DNA from: Candidatus Hydrogenedens sp.
GTDB taxonomy: Bacteria; Hydrogenedentota; Hydrogenedentia; Hydrogenedentales; JAEUWI01
Assembly: GCA_016125095.1 (NCBI GenBank)
Contig: WGMK01000035.1
Coordinates: 1-64,000 of the forward strand
Reading direction: 5' to 3'
Length of the DNA stretch: 64,000 nt
Position numbers and translations under genes: made by a program
Part shown: positions 44,664 through 53,140 of the stretch, piece after piece
Position numbering within the stretch: the stretch's first letter is position 1
How the letters are laid out: each line of letters starts with the position of its first letter
Notes under the pieces: model-generated
The model's database searches: none
Told to the model about the DNA's origin: nothing
Seen by the model: only the letters and a program-made list of their open reading frames with translations

Positions 44664-44692
44664 TTGCGCATTTCGCGATCTCGGGGTAAACT
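44664..44692 (+). promoter_or_regulatory. Sigma70-like promoter
   Basis: TTGCGC (44664-44669), 17-base spacer, TAAACT (44687-44692), upstream of the secreted gene at 44753. Same -35 hexamer and spacing as the promoter at 1431. Confidence 0.5.
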
Positions 44693-44696
44693 CATT

Positions 44697-44716
44697 ACTC
44701 CGGAATGTACCGGAGT
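44697..44716. promoter_or_regulatory. Palindrome at the transcript start
   Basis: ACTCCGG (44697-44703) and CCGGAGT (44710-44716) form a perfect 7-bp inverted repeat with a 6-base centre, placed at the predicted start of transcription: an operator or an mRNA 5' hairpin. Confidence 0.5.
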
Positions 44717-44752
44717 GGTGAGATTCAACGGAGAGAAGAAGGAGATTGGGGT

Positions 44753-45424
44753 ATGAAGCAGTGGATGACCAAGGCAGCGATGCTGACGGCGGGGCTGGCG
44801 GTGGCGTGCGCATTTGCGTTGCCGGCGCAGGCGCGCGAATGGAAGACCTTTGAGAGCAAGAAATACGGCTATTCGCTGAAGATTCCGGCGGAATTCACCA
44901 TCAGCGACGAAGACAAGACGACGAACTGGATCTATCAGCCGGGCTCGGCCGCCACGGGCGACTCGTCGAAGAGCAAGAAGAAGTCCTTCGGCGTGAACAT
45001 CCGCGGCATCGGCTTCAAGACCGAGGAATCCGAGTCGTCGTCCAGCTCGGGCGACAGCGGCGGCCTGCAGCCCGCGCTGGGCATTTACGTGAACTGGACC
45101 TGGATGCCCGACGTGGACTCCGGCACCATGTACAGCACCAACAAGAAGAGCGACCAGCAGAACATCGACTCGCCCGATCCCGATTACAAGGACATCGTGG
45201 ACTTCGACAAGAAGAAGGGCTACGACTACGAGGGCAACACCTACTGGTACAAAGAGGTGGACAAGAGTCAGGGCGACGAGATCCACCGCTGGCACATCAA
45301 GTCCTACGGCAACAAGAGCGCCTACATCGTCGGCCTCACCGGCACCTACGAGCAGTTCAAGGAATGGGGCCCGGTCTACGAGGAAGTCATCAAGAGCTGG
45401 AAGCTCATCCCGCTCGAAAAATAG
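44753..45424 (+). CDS. Secreted protein of unknown function
   Basis: A 223-aa exported protein with signal peptide through LPAQA (about residue 28) and AAGGAG before the ATG. The mature start WKTFESKKYGYSLKIPAEF resembles PsbP/DUF1795-like proteins, small folds often found on lipoproteins. A Ser-rich insert (ESSSSSGDSG) sits near residue 100. Lys, Asp and Tyr rich. Own promoter and strong terminator indicate a single-gene, possibly well expressed unit. Confidence 0.85.
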   Translation: MKQWMTKAAMLTAGLAVACAFALPAQAREWKTFESKKYGYSLKIPAEFTISDEDKTTNWIYQPGSAATGDSSKSKKKSFGVNIRGIGFKTEESESSSSSGDSGGLQPALGIYVNWTWMPDVDSGTMYSTNKKSDQQNIDSPDPDYKDIVDFDKKKGYDYEGNTYWYKEVDKSQGDEIHRWHIKSYGNKSAYIVGLTGTYEQFKEWGPVYEEVIKSWKLIPLEK

Positions 45425-45448
45425 CGGCCCGCCGTAGCATCTTCCGCC

Positions 45449-45490
45449 GCGCGGGAACAGAGCCTTCCGTTCCCGCGCGCGTTGCTTTAT
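45449..45490 (+). terminator. Rho-independent terminator
   Basis: GCGCGGGAAC (45449-45458) pairs perfectly with GTTCCCGCGC (45469-45478), followed by GCGTTGCTTTAT. It separates the secreted gene from the tRNA. Confidence 0.65.
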
Positions 45491-45509
45491 CCGGCCGCCC
45501 TTCGAATGC

Positions 45510-45515
45510 TATACT
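45510..45515 (+). promoter_or_regulatory. -10 box of the tRNA promoter
   Basis: TATACT, 12 bases before the mature tRNA 5' end. The -35 region is poor (TTTATC at 18 bases). Confidence 0.45.
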
Positions 45516-45527
45516 TCCGGCCTCTCC

Positions 45528-45604
45528 GGGCGATTAGCTCAGTTGGCTAGAGCATCTGGTTTACACCCAGGGGGTCGCAGGTTCGAGCCCTGCATCGCCC
45601 ACCA
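45528..45604 (+). tRNA. tRNA-Val (anticodon UAC)
   Basis: A 77-base cloverleaf: acceptor GGGCGAT/ATCGCCC, D stem GCTC/GAGC, anticodon stem TCTGG/CCAGG with loop TTTACAC (anticodon TAC), T stem GCAGG/CCTGC with TTCGAGC loop, discriminator A and an encoded CCA end at 45602-45604. No integrated element is seen at its 3' end. Confidence 0.95.
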
Positions 45605-45615
45605 TCCTACGCCCC

Positions 45616-46206
45616 CTACTCCCCGTCTTTCCTGGCCGGGAACTCGAATTCGAGCTGTTGGCGCTTGAGGAAGCCGTAGCGTTTGAGCAGGCGGAAGGCC
45701 TGCAGGGTGGGCGAGGGCGCGTAGCTGCCGTGGGGGCTGATGCGTTCGAGCATTGCGCCGAGCAGGGTGGGGAACTCGAGCACGTGGTCGATGCCCTTGG
45801 AGCGGAAGAGTTCGAGGCTGCGCTGGCGGGGGCCAGGGCTGCGGGGCAATTCGGACACCACGAGGATGGCTGCGGCGTCTTCGGCACGCAGCACCTGCGC
45901 GGCCAGCGCACGGGTGGCGGCGCTGGCGACGTTGCCGAGCACGACGTTGTTTTCCACGACGCTCGGGTAGAACTTGTCGGCATGCCAGGCGCGCACTTCC
46001 ACGACTGCGCGGCGGAGCGCGGGCAGATCTTGCGCGCGCAATAGAAACTCGGGCGTGCCAGGCTCGGGTTCGAGTCGCTCGATGAAGAGCAGGGGCGCTG
46101 CCTCGGCGCTGTTCCAGCCGCCTTCATCCATGGGCCAATGCGGCACGGCGCGGAACTGGTGCAGTTCGAAGCACTCGCGGACGATCTGCAGGCTGAGGTC
46201 GCTCAT
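45616..46206 (-). CDS. Conserved-looking cytoplasmic protein, unknown
   Basis: A 196-aa protein without signal or membrane helix, starting at the ATG that gives MSDLSLQIVRECFELHQFRA. Middle segments (FIERLEPEPGTPEFLL, AAAILVVSELPR) suggest an alpha/beta fold. No Shine-Dalgarno sequence. Last gene of the leftward glucan phosphorylase-aroB run, 55 bases after the TPR gene. Confidence 0.75.
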   Translation of the reverse strand: MSDLSLQIVRECFELHQFRAVPHWPMDEGGWNSAEAAPLLFIERLEPEPGTPEFLLRAQDLPALRRAVVEVRAWHADKFYPSVVENNVVLGNVASAATRALAAQVLRAEDAAAILVVSELPRSPGPRQRSLELFRSKGIDHVLEFPTLLGAMLERISPHGSYAPSPTLQAFRLLKRYGFLKRQQLEFEFPARKDGE

Positions 46207-46261
46207 GGGCGGACGGGGTAGCCGAGTTGCTGATTCAAGCGGCCCGCGCTGCCCATCGGGA

Positions 46262-47080
46262 TTATTCCTGCGCCGGTCCCGGCAGCAGCGGGCTTTCGGG
46301 GTCGATGGCGCGGAGATTGTCCCACTCGGCCGAGGCGTCTTGCCCGCGCGCTTCGCGGGTGCGGGCCAGCTGCGCGAGCATGTCGGGCAACGCGAAGTGC
46401 TCCTCATAGGCGGAATAGTGCTGCGAAGGATCGGCCTTCTCCACCGCTAGCGCGAAATTCTCCTCGGCCTTTTCCAAGTCTTTCTTCAGCGTATAGAGCA
46501 GGCCGCGGAAGTAGTAGCCTGCGGCGTGGTCCTCGCTGGATTGCAGCGATTTCTCGATGAGCGCATCGGCGCGCCCGATGGCCTCGGGAAGCAGGTCGGG
46601 GCGCCCGGCGGCCTTGGCGGAACGCGCCAGCAGATAGAGCACGCCGAAGTTCGCGCCGCTCGTGTCGGCGATGTCCTGCGCCATCAGCAGCGCGGCGTCG
46701 TACTGCTGCTCCTGATACGCGCAATAGGCCATGCCGAGCCGCGCGCGCACGTTGTCGGGCTTCTCCGTGGCGGCGGTAACAAACAGATCCTGCGCCTGTT
46801 TCAGGTTGCCCTCGCCGAGGTGGGCATAGGCGAGGTCGATGCGGGCCGCGAGCAGCTTCGGCTTGGCCGAGGCCACCTGCGAGAGAAACGCGATGGCTTT
46901 CGGAAAACGGCCAAGCCGGGTGTAAACCTTGCCCAGCTGGTGATAGGCGCCGCTGTTGCTGCTGTCCAGGCGGATGCACTTCTCGAAGAATTCGATGGAG
47001 CGGTTCAGATCGCCCTTCATGGCGGCGGTCACGCCCTCGTCGAAATAGCTGTCGGCATTGTCGCCGCCGAAAACGGGCAT
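46262..47080 (-). CDS. TPR-repeat protein
   Basis: A 272-aa cytoplasmic protein with at least four tetratricopeptide repeats between residues 10 and 170 (for example GAYHQLGKVYTRLGRFPKA, ARLGMAYCAYQEQQYDAAL) and a further one near 195. TPRs mediate protein contacts; partner unknown. GAGGGAG precedes the ATG. In one run with aroB, 25 bases upstream. Confidence 0.9.
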   Translation of the reverse strand: MPVFGGDNADSYFDEGVTAAMKGDLNRSIEFFEKCIRLDSSNSGAYHQLGKVYTRLGRFPKAIAFLSQVASAKPKLLAARIDLAYAHLGEGNLKQAQDLFVTAATEKPDNVRARLGMAYCAYQEQQYDAALLMAQDIADTSGANFGVLYLLARSAKAAGRPDLLPEAIGRADALIEKSLQSSEDHAAGYYFRGLLYTLKKDLEKAEENFALAVEKADPSQHYSAYEEHFALPDMLAQLARTREARGQDASAEWDNLRAIDPESPLLPGPAQE

Positions 47081-47105
47081 GGCGGACTCCCTCGGAATTA
47101 CGGCC

Positions 47106-48191
47106 CTAGCCCCGGATGGCCTCGAGCGCGGCGCGCACGGACTCCGGGGCGATGTCTGTCCGTTGTACCACTTCGCCCATCCGCGCGGCCACTATGAACT
47201 TCAGGGTGCCCGCGCGGGCCTTCTTGTCCTTGGTCATCGCGGCCAGGGTTTCTTCCACCGGCAGCTCGGGCCAGACGACGGGCAGGCCGTAGGCCTCGAA
47301 GCAGGCGCGCTGCCGGGCGACAAAGTCCGGGCCGACCATGCCGAGCGCTTCGGAGAGGTGGCCCGCCGCGCACATGCCCAGGCTGATGGCCTCGCCGTGC
47401 AGGAATTTCTTGTAGGCCGTCACGGCCTCGATGGCGTGGCCGAAGGTATGGCCGTAATTCAGGTTCGCGCGGGCGCCGTGCTCGTGCTCGTCTTCCGCCA
47501 CCACGGCCGCCTTAATTTCGCAACTCCGCTCAACCGGGTATACCAGCGCCGCGCGGTCTCCGGAGAGAATCGCGGCCGCGTTCGATTCCATGTAGGCGAA
47601 GAGCGCTTCGTCGGCGATGATGCCGTGCTTGATGGCCTCGCTCAGTCCCGCGCGCAGTTCGCGATCGGGCAGGCTACCCAGCATGCGCAGATCGATGAGC
47701 ACGCCGTTCGGCTGGTGAAACGCGCCGATGGTGTTCTTGCCCAGCGGATGATTCACACCGGTCTTGCCCCCCACGCTGCTGTCCACCTGGGCGATGATGG
47801 TGGTGGGTATCTGGATGAAGGGCACGCCGCGCATGAACGAGGCCGCGGCGTAGCCCGCCACATCGCCCACGACGCCGCCGCCGAGCGCGATGAACAGGCT
47901 GGCGCGGTCGAGCCCCGCCTCAAGAAACGTGCCGCAGATCTCTTCCACGCGCGCGAGCCGCTTCTGGTCCTCGCCGGCCTGAAACGCATGCGTGATCACA
48001 CGGCGGCCGGTGCCGGCGGCGAGGGCTTCCACCTGGGCAGCGTAGAGCGGCCCCACGTTGGAGTCCGTCACAATGCCAACGGCGCCGCGCTGGCCCGAGG
48101 CCTCGATAAGCCCGGGCAACTGCTGCAGCGCGTCCTCGCCGATATGAATGGGGTAGGCGCGCTCGCCGAGCTGCACCGTCACGGTCTTCAT
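47106..48191 (-). CDS. aroB: 3-dehydroquinate synthase
   Basis: A 361-aa enzyme for the second step of the shikimate pathway, converting DAHP to 3-dehydroquinate with NAD and a divalent metal. Diagnostic motifs are GGGVVGDVAGYAAASFMRG, IPTTIIAQVDSSVGGKTGVN, LSEAIKHGII (metal Glu), and NYGHTFGHAIE (metal His). Full length. GAGGG lies before the ATG; a 38-aa membrane-protein gene ends 13 bases upstream. Confidence 0.97.
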   Translation of the reverse strand: MKTVTVQLGERAYPIHIGEDALQQLPGLIEASGQRGAVGIVTDSNVGPLYAAQVEALAAGTGRRVITHAFQAGEDQKRLARVEEICGTFLEAGLDRASLFIALGGGVVGDVAGYAAASFMRGVPFIQIPTTIIAQVDSSVGGKTGVNHPLGKNTIGAFHQPNGVLIDLRMLGSLPDRELRAGLSEAIKHGIIADEALFAYMESNAAAILSGDRAALVYPVERSCEIKAAVVAEDEHEHGARANLNYGHTFGHAIEAVTAYKKFLHGEAISLGMCAAGHLSEALGMVGPDFVARQRACFEAYGLPVVWPELPVEETLAAMTKDKKARAGTLKFIVAARMGEVVQRTDIAPESVRAALEAIRG

Positions 48192-48204
48192 CTATCCCTC
48201 GCCC

Positions 48205-48321
48205 TCAGTCGTCTTCCCAAGGCGGATCCTCGTCCACCGGGGCGCGGAAGGCGAGCAGCACGCATACGAATGCCGCCGCGCCCATCAGCCCCAGCAGAAC
48301 GAGAAATCCGTTGAACAACAT
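48205..48321 (-). CDS. Small single-span membrane protein, 38 aa
   Basis: An open frame too short for usual gene finding, on the minus strand, filling the gap between the glucan phosphorylase stop (six bases) and the aroB start (13 bases). It opens MLFNGFLVLLGLMGAAAF, continues as one hydrophobic helix to about residue 25 and ends in an acidic tail (VDEDPPWEDD), so an N-out/C-in or tail-facing topology is possible. Position inside a same-strand operon and a clear membrane pattern support it. Function unknown. Confidence 0.65.
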   Translation of the reverse strand: MLFNGFLVLLGLMGAAAFVCVLLAFRAPVDEDPPWEDD

Positions 48322-48327
48322 GTCCGC

Positions 48328-50883
48328 CTATGCCCAGGCGATCAGCGCCATCTCGTGCTTCTGCCACAGGTCCACGTGATACGGCACGGCGCGCACGGTA
48401 AAGCCCAGCTCGCCGGTGGTTTCACAGGGAATCTTGCCCTCGTAGCGCGACGCGCCGTCCTTCTCGCCGATGAACTTCATCTCGGCCGTGCGGCCCGAGG
48501 TGACACAGCCCTGCGGGTCGAGCGGGCCGTAGAATACCTCGACCGTCACATCTTCCGGCGTAAGGCTGCCAAGCGACACCACGGCGCTGACGTCGAGCTC
48601 GCAGCCCACGGCCAGCTGGTCGCGGTCGCCGCTCTTCACGTCGTGAATCGACACTTGGGGCCAAGCGCTGCGCACCGACGATTTCCACGCGGCCAGCGCG
48701 ATGGAGCGCTTGCGTTTGTCGGCCAGCAGGTCGACCCGGCGCCGCGAGCACGGCACGTAGAAGCGGTCGGTGTATTCCTGCACCATGCGATAGGTGTTGA
48801 ACACGGGGCCGCAGGTGCGGATGGCGGTTTTCATGCGGTGCATCCAGTTGCGCGGCAGACCGTCGGCCGGGCGTTCGTAGAAGCACGGCGCCACTTCCTG
48901 CTCGAGGATGTCGTACAGCGCCTCGCTCTCGACGGCGTCCTGTTCCTCGGGCGATTCGTAGGATTCGCCCTGGCCGATGCTCCAGCCGTTCGGGCCGAGC
49001 TCCACCGCCTCGCACCACCAGCCGTCGAGGATCGAGATATTCAGGCCGCCATTGAGGGCCGCCTTCATGCCGCTCGTGCCGCTGGCTTCCATCGGGCGCC
49101 GCGGGTTGTTTAGCCAGCAGTCCACGCCCTGCACCATATAGCGAGCGACGTTCATGTCGTAGTCTTCGATGTAGATCACGTTGCGGCGCACGTCGGCCTC
49201 GCGGGCGAAGTGCATGATTTCGCGGATGACCTGCTTGCCCGCATTGTCGGCGGGGTGGGCCTTACCGGCGATGATGAACTGCACCGGGCGGTCGGCCTTC
49301 AGGATGATCTCGCGGATGCGCTCCTTGTCGCGCAGGAACAGCGCGCCGCGCTTGTAGGTGGCGAAGCGGCGGGCGAAGCCGATGGTCAGCGCCTCGGGAT
49401 CCAGCACCTCGTTGCAAATGCGCAGTTCCGCGCTCGAGGCTCCGCGCGACTTGTACTGGTTGTACAGGCGCTTGCGGGCGAAATCGACCAGGCGTTCGCG
49501 GCGGCGTTCGTGCGTGCGCCAGAGTTCCGAATCCGGAATCTCGTCCACGCGCTCCCACACCGCCTGATCGTCCGGGCTGTTTTCCCAGCCGGGCCCGAGA
49601 TAGCGGTCGTAAAGCTCGCCCATTTCCTGCGAGATCCAGGTCTTGGCGTGGATGCCGTTGGTGATCGAGGTAATCGGCACCTCGTCGACCGGGACGCCCT
49701 TCCAGGTCTCCTTCCACATGTCGCGGGCGACCTCGCCGTGGAGGCGGCTGACGCCGTTGGCGCCGGCGGCCAGTTTGAGCGCCAGCACCGTCATGCAGAA
49801 ATCTTCCTGCGCGTTGTCCGGGTTCTGCCGGCCCAACGCCATGAGCTGCTGCATCGAGATGCCGACTTCGCGGCAGAAATCCGAAAAGTACTTCTCGATG
49901 AGCGGCGGCCCGAACATGTCGTTACCGGCCGGCACGGGCGTATGCGTGGTGAAGATGCTGGCCGACTTCACGGACTCGACCGCCTGCTCGAAGGAGAGCT
50001 TTTCGGCCTTCATCACGTCGCGGATGCGCTGGAGCGCCATGAAGGCGCTGTGGCCCTCGTTCATGTGGTAGATCGTCGGGTGCAGGTTGAGCTTATGCAG
50101 CGCAATGACGCCGCCCATGCCCAGCAATATTTCCTGCCGCACGCGCGCCTCGTGGTCGCCGCCGTAGAGCTTGTCGGTAATCACGCGGTCTTCCGGCGCG
50201 TTCTCGGGGTGGTCGGCGTCGAGCAGATACAGGGGTACGCGGCCCACTTGCAGCTTCCACAGCCAGGCCTTCACGGTGCGGCCGGGATACGGCACCTCGA
50301 TCACCATCGGCTCGCCGCCGGCCTCGGTGATCTTCTCGAGCGGCATGTTGTAGAAGTCGTTGCGCGGGTAGCGTTCCTGCTGCCAGCCGTCGGCGTTCAG
50401 GTATTGGCTGAAATAGCCTTCGCGGTAGAGCAGGCCGACGCCGATGAGCGGCAACGCGAGATCGCTGGCCGCCTTCAGGTGGTCGCCCGCCAGCACGCCG
50501 AGACCGCCGCTGTAGAGTTTCAGGCTTTCGTGCAGGCCGAACTCCGCCGACATGTAGGCCGCGAGGAATTCCTTGGGGGCGCCCGGGTTCCGGTCGAACC
50601 AGTGATTGTGCGTGCAATAGCGCTCGAGGGCGTCGGACACGCGATCGAGGTGGGCGAGGAAGCTATCGTCGTTCGCGAGCTCCTCGAGCCGGATCTGGCT
50701 GACCTTGCCCAGCATGAGCCGCGGGTTCTGGCCGCACTCGGTCCAGAGCCGCCGGTCGACGCGGTGAAACAATTGCACCGCTTCCGGGCTCCAGCACCAC
50801 CACACATTGTTGGCGATGGTCAACAGGCCTTGCAGGCGTTCGGGCAGGGAAGGGATGACCGTGTAACGGTTAAAGGTAGGCAT
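48328..50883 (-). CDS. glgP: Alpha-glucan (glycogen) phosphorylase
   Basis: An 851-aa PLP enzyme that releases glucose-1-phosphate from glycogen or maltodextrin. It belongs to the alpha-glucan phosphorylase group with the N-terminal DUF3417 domain (RLQGLLTIANNVWWCWSPEA). EFGLHESLKLYSGGLGVLAGDHLK and YHMNEGHSAF are active-site motifs and EASGTSGMKAALNG carries the PLP-binding Lys607. A ~110-residue beta domain ends the protein, as in this group. AGGAG precedes the ATG. First gene of the leftward run down to 45616. Confidence 0.95.
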   Translation of the reverse strand: MPTFNRYTVIPSLPERLQGLLTIANNVWWCWSPEAVQLFHRVDRRLWTECGQNPRLMLGKVSQIRLEELANDDSFLAHLDRVSDALERYCTHNHWFDRNPGAPKEFLAAYMSAEFGLHESLKLYSGGLGVLAGDHLKAASDLALPLIGVGLLYREGYFSQYLNADGWQQERYPRNDFYNMPLEKITEAGGEPMVIEVPYPGRTVKAWLWKLQVGRVPLYLLDADHPENAPEDRVITDKLYGGDHEARVRQEILLGMGGVIALHKLNLHPTIYHMNEGHSAFMALQRIRDVMKAEKLSFEQAVESVKSASIFTTHTPVPAGNDMFGPPLIEKYFSDFCREVGISMQQLMALGRQNPDNAQEDFCMTVLALKLAAGANGVSRLHGEVARDMWKETWKGVPVDEVPITSITNGIHAKTWISQEMGELYDRYLGPGWENSPDDQAVWERVDEIPDSELWRTHERRRERLVDFARKRLYNQYKSRGASSAELRICNEVLDPEALTIGFARRFATYKRGALFLRDKERIREIILKADRPVQFIIAGKAHPADNAGKQVIREIMHFAREADVRRNVIYIEDYDMNVARYMVQGVDCWLNNPRRPMEASGTSGMKAALNGGLNISILDGWWCEAVELGPNGWSIGQGESYESPEEQDAVESEALYDILEQEVAPCFYERPADGLPRNWMHRMKTAIRTCGPVFNTYRMVQEYTDRFYVPCSRRRVDLLADKRKRSIALAAWKSSVRSAWPQVSIHDVKSGDRDQLAVGCELDVSAVVSLGSLTPEDVTVEVFYGPLDPQGCVTSGRTAEMKFIGEKDGASRYEGKIPCETTGELGFTVRAVPYHVDLWQKHEMALIAWA

Positions 50884-51050
50884 GGACGTCTCCTGGCAGT
50901 ATGCTACGCAAATGGAATCGCCTTTTCAGGCGGCGTGTCCAACCCCCACTGCCGGGCGCCGCCATGGCTAGAGCCCAGACAATAGCATTCTTTCGTCTGG
51001 CAAACAAGATATCTGCCGGGTCCTACACGCGGAAACTATGAAATACCCGT

Positions 51051-51770
51051 TTAACGGTAGGTCCACAAATCCGGTGTCTGCAAGTGCGGCGCGTCGTTGA
51101 AGGATGCGAGATTGAAGCGCGAGCCGCTGTAAAGGAACTCGGCGATGGCGCCATTCCGCAGCGTCCAGATGAGTTCGAGGGTCTTTTCGGGGGTGAGGTG
51201 GAGGGCCCGCTGGATGGTCACGGCGACCGGACCGCCCGAGGTGAACACTGCCGCGCGGTGGCCGCTGGGGGTGCCGGCGGTCATGACCTCGACCGCATGC
51301 AGCACGCGCTTCTGGAAATCGGTCCAGGGCTCCACTGTGGGGTGCTGCAGGGTGCCATTGACCCACTGCTGGGTGACGGCTTCGACCAGATGCTGGATGG
51401 TGCGGCTCTTTTCCGCGCGGTCGGGGGCATCCTCGAAGGCGGCGCGCAGCTTGGCAATGTGCGGGTCCGTCGTCGACAGTTCGCTCTTGGCGTATTCCAT
51501 CAGCTCGCCCCAGGAAAACTCGTCGAGGCCGGGCACGTCCACCTGCTCGGGCCACGTCCCCCCTGCCTCGCGGTATCCCTCGGCGGCGGCCTCGGTGCTC
51601 TGCCGGTGCCGCTTGCAGGGCCCCACGTAGATGCAGTCGTAAGTGATGCCATGCGCCGCCCAATACGAGCCCAGCAAGCGGCACTGCCGTTCACCCAGTT
51701 CGGACAACTGGTCGTAGTCGGCGGCGAGGAACGAGGCCTGCCCGTGCCGCACCAGGGTAAGTCTGCTCAT
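51051..51770 (-). CDS. Histidine phosphatase family protein (phosphoglycerate mutase-like)
   Basis: A 239-aa phosphatase. LVRHGQAS holds the phospho-accepting His9; DEFSWGELM and VFTSGGPVAVT supply the other conserved positions. Substrate unknown; such genes act on sugar phosphates, nucleotides or proteins. GGAG precedes the ATG. The 167-base gap to glgP holds only a weak six-base hairpin (50975-51000). Confidence 0.92.
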   Translation of the reverse strand: MSRLTLVRHGQASFLAADYDQLSELGERQCRLLGSYWAAHGITYDCIYVGPCKRHRQSTEAAAEGYREAGGTWPEQVDVPGLDEFSWGELMEYAKSELSTTDPHIAKLRAAFEDAPDRAEKSRTIQHLVEAVTQQWVNGTLQHPTVEPWTDFQKRVLHAVEVMTAGTPSGHRAAVFTSGGPVAVTIQRALHLTPEKTLELIWTLRNGAIAEFLYSGSRFNLASFNDAPHLQTPDLWTYR

Positions 51771-51856
51771 GCTTTGCTCCGTCGAATGCTTGGTCCGCGC
51801 GGTCGGCGTCCGCTACACTATCCGCGCACATTTTCCCCGTCGATACGGAGAGTAGC

Positions 51857-53140
51857 ATGGACCACACCCAATCTTCCCGAATGTTTACCGAGGCGCGCGA
51901 GGTGCTGGTGGGCGGCGTGAACAGCCCCGTGCGCGCGTTCAAGGGCGTGGGCGGCGATCCCGTTTTCGTGCGCTCGGGCTCGGGCGCGTGGATTACCGAC
52001 GTTGACGGCAACCGCTATGTGGACTATGTGCTTTCCTGGGGTCCGCTGATTCTCGGCCATGCCTATCCGGCGGTCGTGGAGGCGGTGTGCGTGGCGATGC
52101 GCGCGGGCTCGAGCTTCGGTATTCCCACCGAGGCCGAGACCCTGCTGGCTCGCAAAATCATCCAGCTGGTGCCCAGCATCGAAAAGGTACGGCTGGTGAA
52201 CAGCGGCACCGAGGCGGCCATGAGCGCCATCCGCCTGGCGCGCGGCTTCACCGGACGCGACCTGGTGGTGAAGATCGAGGGCTGCTATCACGGCCATATG
52301 GACGGGCTGCTGGTGAACGCGGGCAGCGGGCTGACGACCCTCGGCACGCCGACCAGTCCCGGCATTCCCGCAGGCTACGCGGCCTGCACGCTGACCATGC
52401 CCTACAACGACCTGGCGGCCGCGGAGGAGATCTTCGCGGCACACGGCGAGAACATCGCGTGCCTGGTCATCGAGCCGCTGCCCGGCAACATGGGCGTCAT
52501 CCTGCCCGAGCCGGGCTACCTGGAGGGGCTGCGCGCGCTGACGTCGAAGTACGGCGCGATGCTGGTGTTCGACGAGGTGATGTCGGGATTCCGCGCGGCG
52601 CTGGGCGGCGCGCAGGCGCACTTCGGTATTCAGCCCGACATGACGATTCTCGGCAAGGTGGTGGGCGGCGGCATGCCGCTCGCGGCCTATGGTGCCTCGG
52701 CCGAGGTCATGCACCACCTCTCGCCCGAGGGGCCGGTCTATCAGGCGGGCACGCTCTCGGGCAATCCGCTGGCGACGGCGGCCGGCCTGGCCACGCTCGA
52801 GGCGCTCGAGCAACCGGGGGTCTTCGAGCGCGCGGCCGAGGCGCTCCGGCAAGTGAGCAAAGGCATTGCAGCGGCGGCGCGCGAAAAGGGCTTCCCGATT
52901 TATCAGGCGCAGGTGGGCTCGATGGCCTGCACGTTCTTCCACGAAGGACCGGTTCGGAATTACGCGGAGGCGACGCAATCCGACACGGCGCGCTATGCGA
53001 AGTTCTTCCACGCGATGCTGGAAGGCGGGGTGTATCTGGCGCCGTCGCAGTTCGAGGCGGCCTTCGCGAGTTCGGCGCACGGGCCGGAAGAAATCGGGCA
53101 CACCATCGAGGCAGCCCGCAAGGCGATTGCCGCGCTCTAG
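51857..53140 (+). CDS. hemL: Glutamate-1-semialdehyde 2,1-aminomutase
   Basis: A 427-aa PLP enzyme of the C5 haem pathway, turning glutamate-1-semialdehyde into 5-aminolevulinate. LVGGVNSPVRAFKGVGG, VNSGTEAAMSAIRLARG, GCYHGHMDGLLV and the Schiff-base segment TILGKVVGGGMP (Lys267) match canonical HemL closely. Length is normal. Its stop overlaps that of the convergent TPR gene. A divergent homologue at 27840 probably does something else. Confidence 0.97.
   Translation: MDHTQSSRMFTEAREVLVGGVNSPVRAFKGVGGDPVFVRSGSGAWITDVDGNRYVDYVLSWGPLILGHAYPAVVEAVCVAMRAGSSFGIPTEAETLLARKIIQLVPSIEKVRLVNSGTEAAMSAIRLARGFTGRDLVVKIEGCYHGHMDGLLVNAGSGLTTLGTPTSPGIPAGYAACTLTMPYNDLAAAEEIFAAHGENIACLVIEPLPGNMGVILPEPGYLEGLRALTSKYGAMLVFDEVMSGFRAALGGAQAHFGIQPDMTILGKVVGGGMPLAAYGASAEVMHHLSPEGPVYQAGTLSGNPLATAAGLATLEALEQPGVFERAAEALRQVSKGIAAAAREKGFPIYQAQVGSMACTFFHEGPVRNYAEATQSDTARYAKFFHAMLEGGVYLAPSQFEAAFASSAHGPEEIGHTIEAARKAIAAL

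Noticed and set aside
45528..45604. tRNA-Val as an integration site
   Set aside because: No integrase gene or repeated tRNA 3' end nearby.
49210..50985. 591-codon plus-strand frame
   Set aside because: Antisense shadow of glucan phosphorylase; no recognisable motif.
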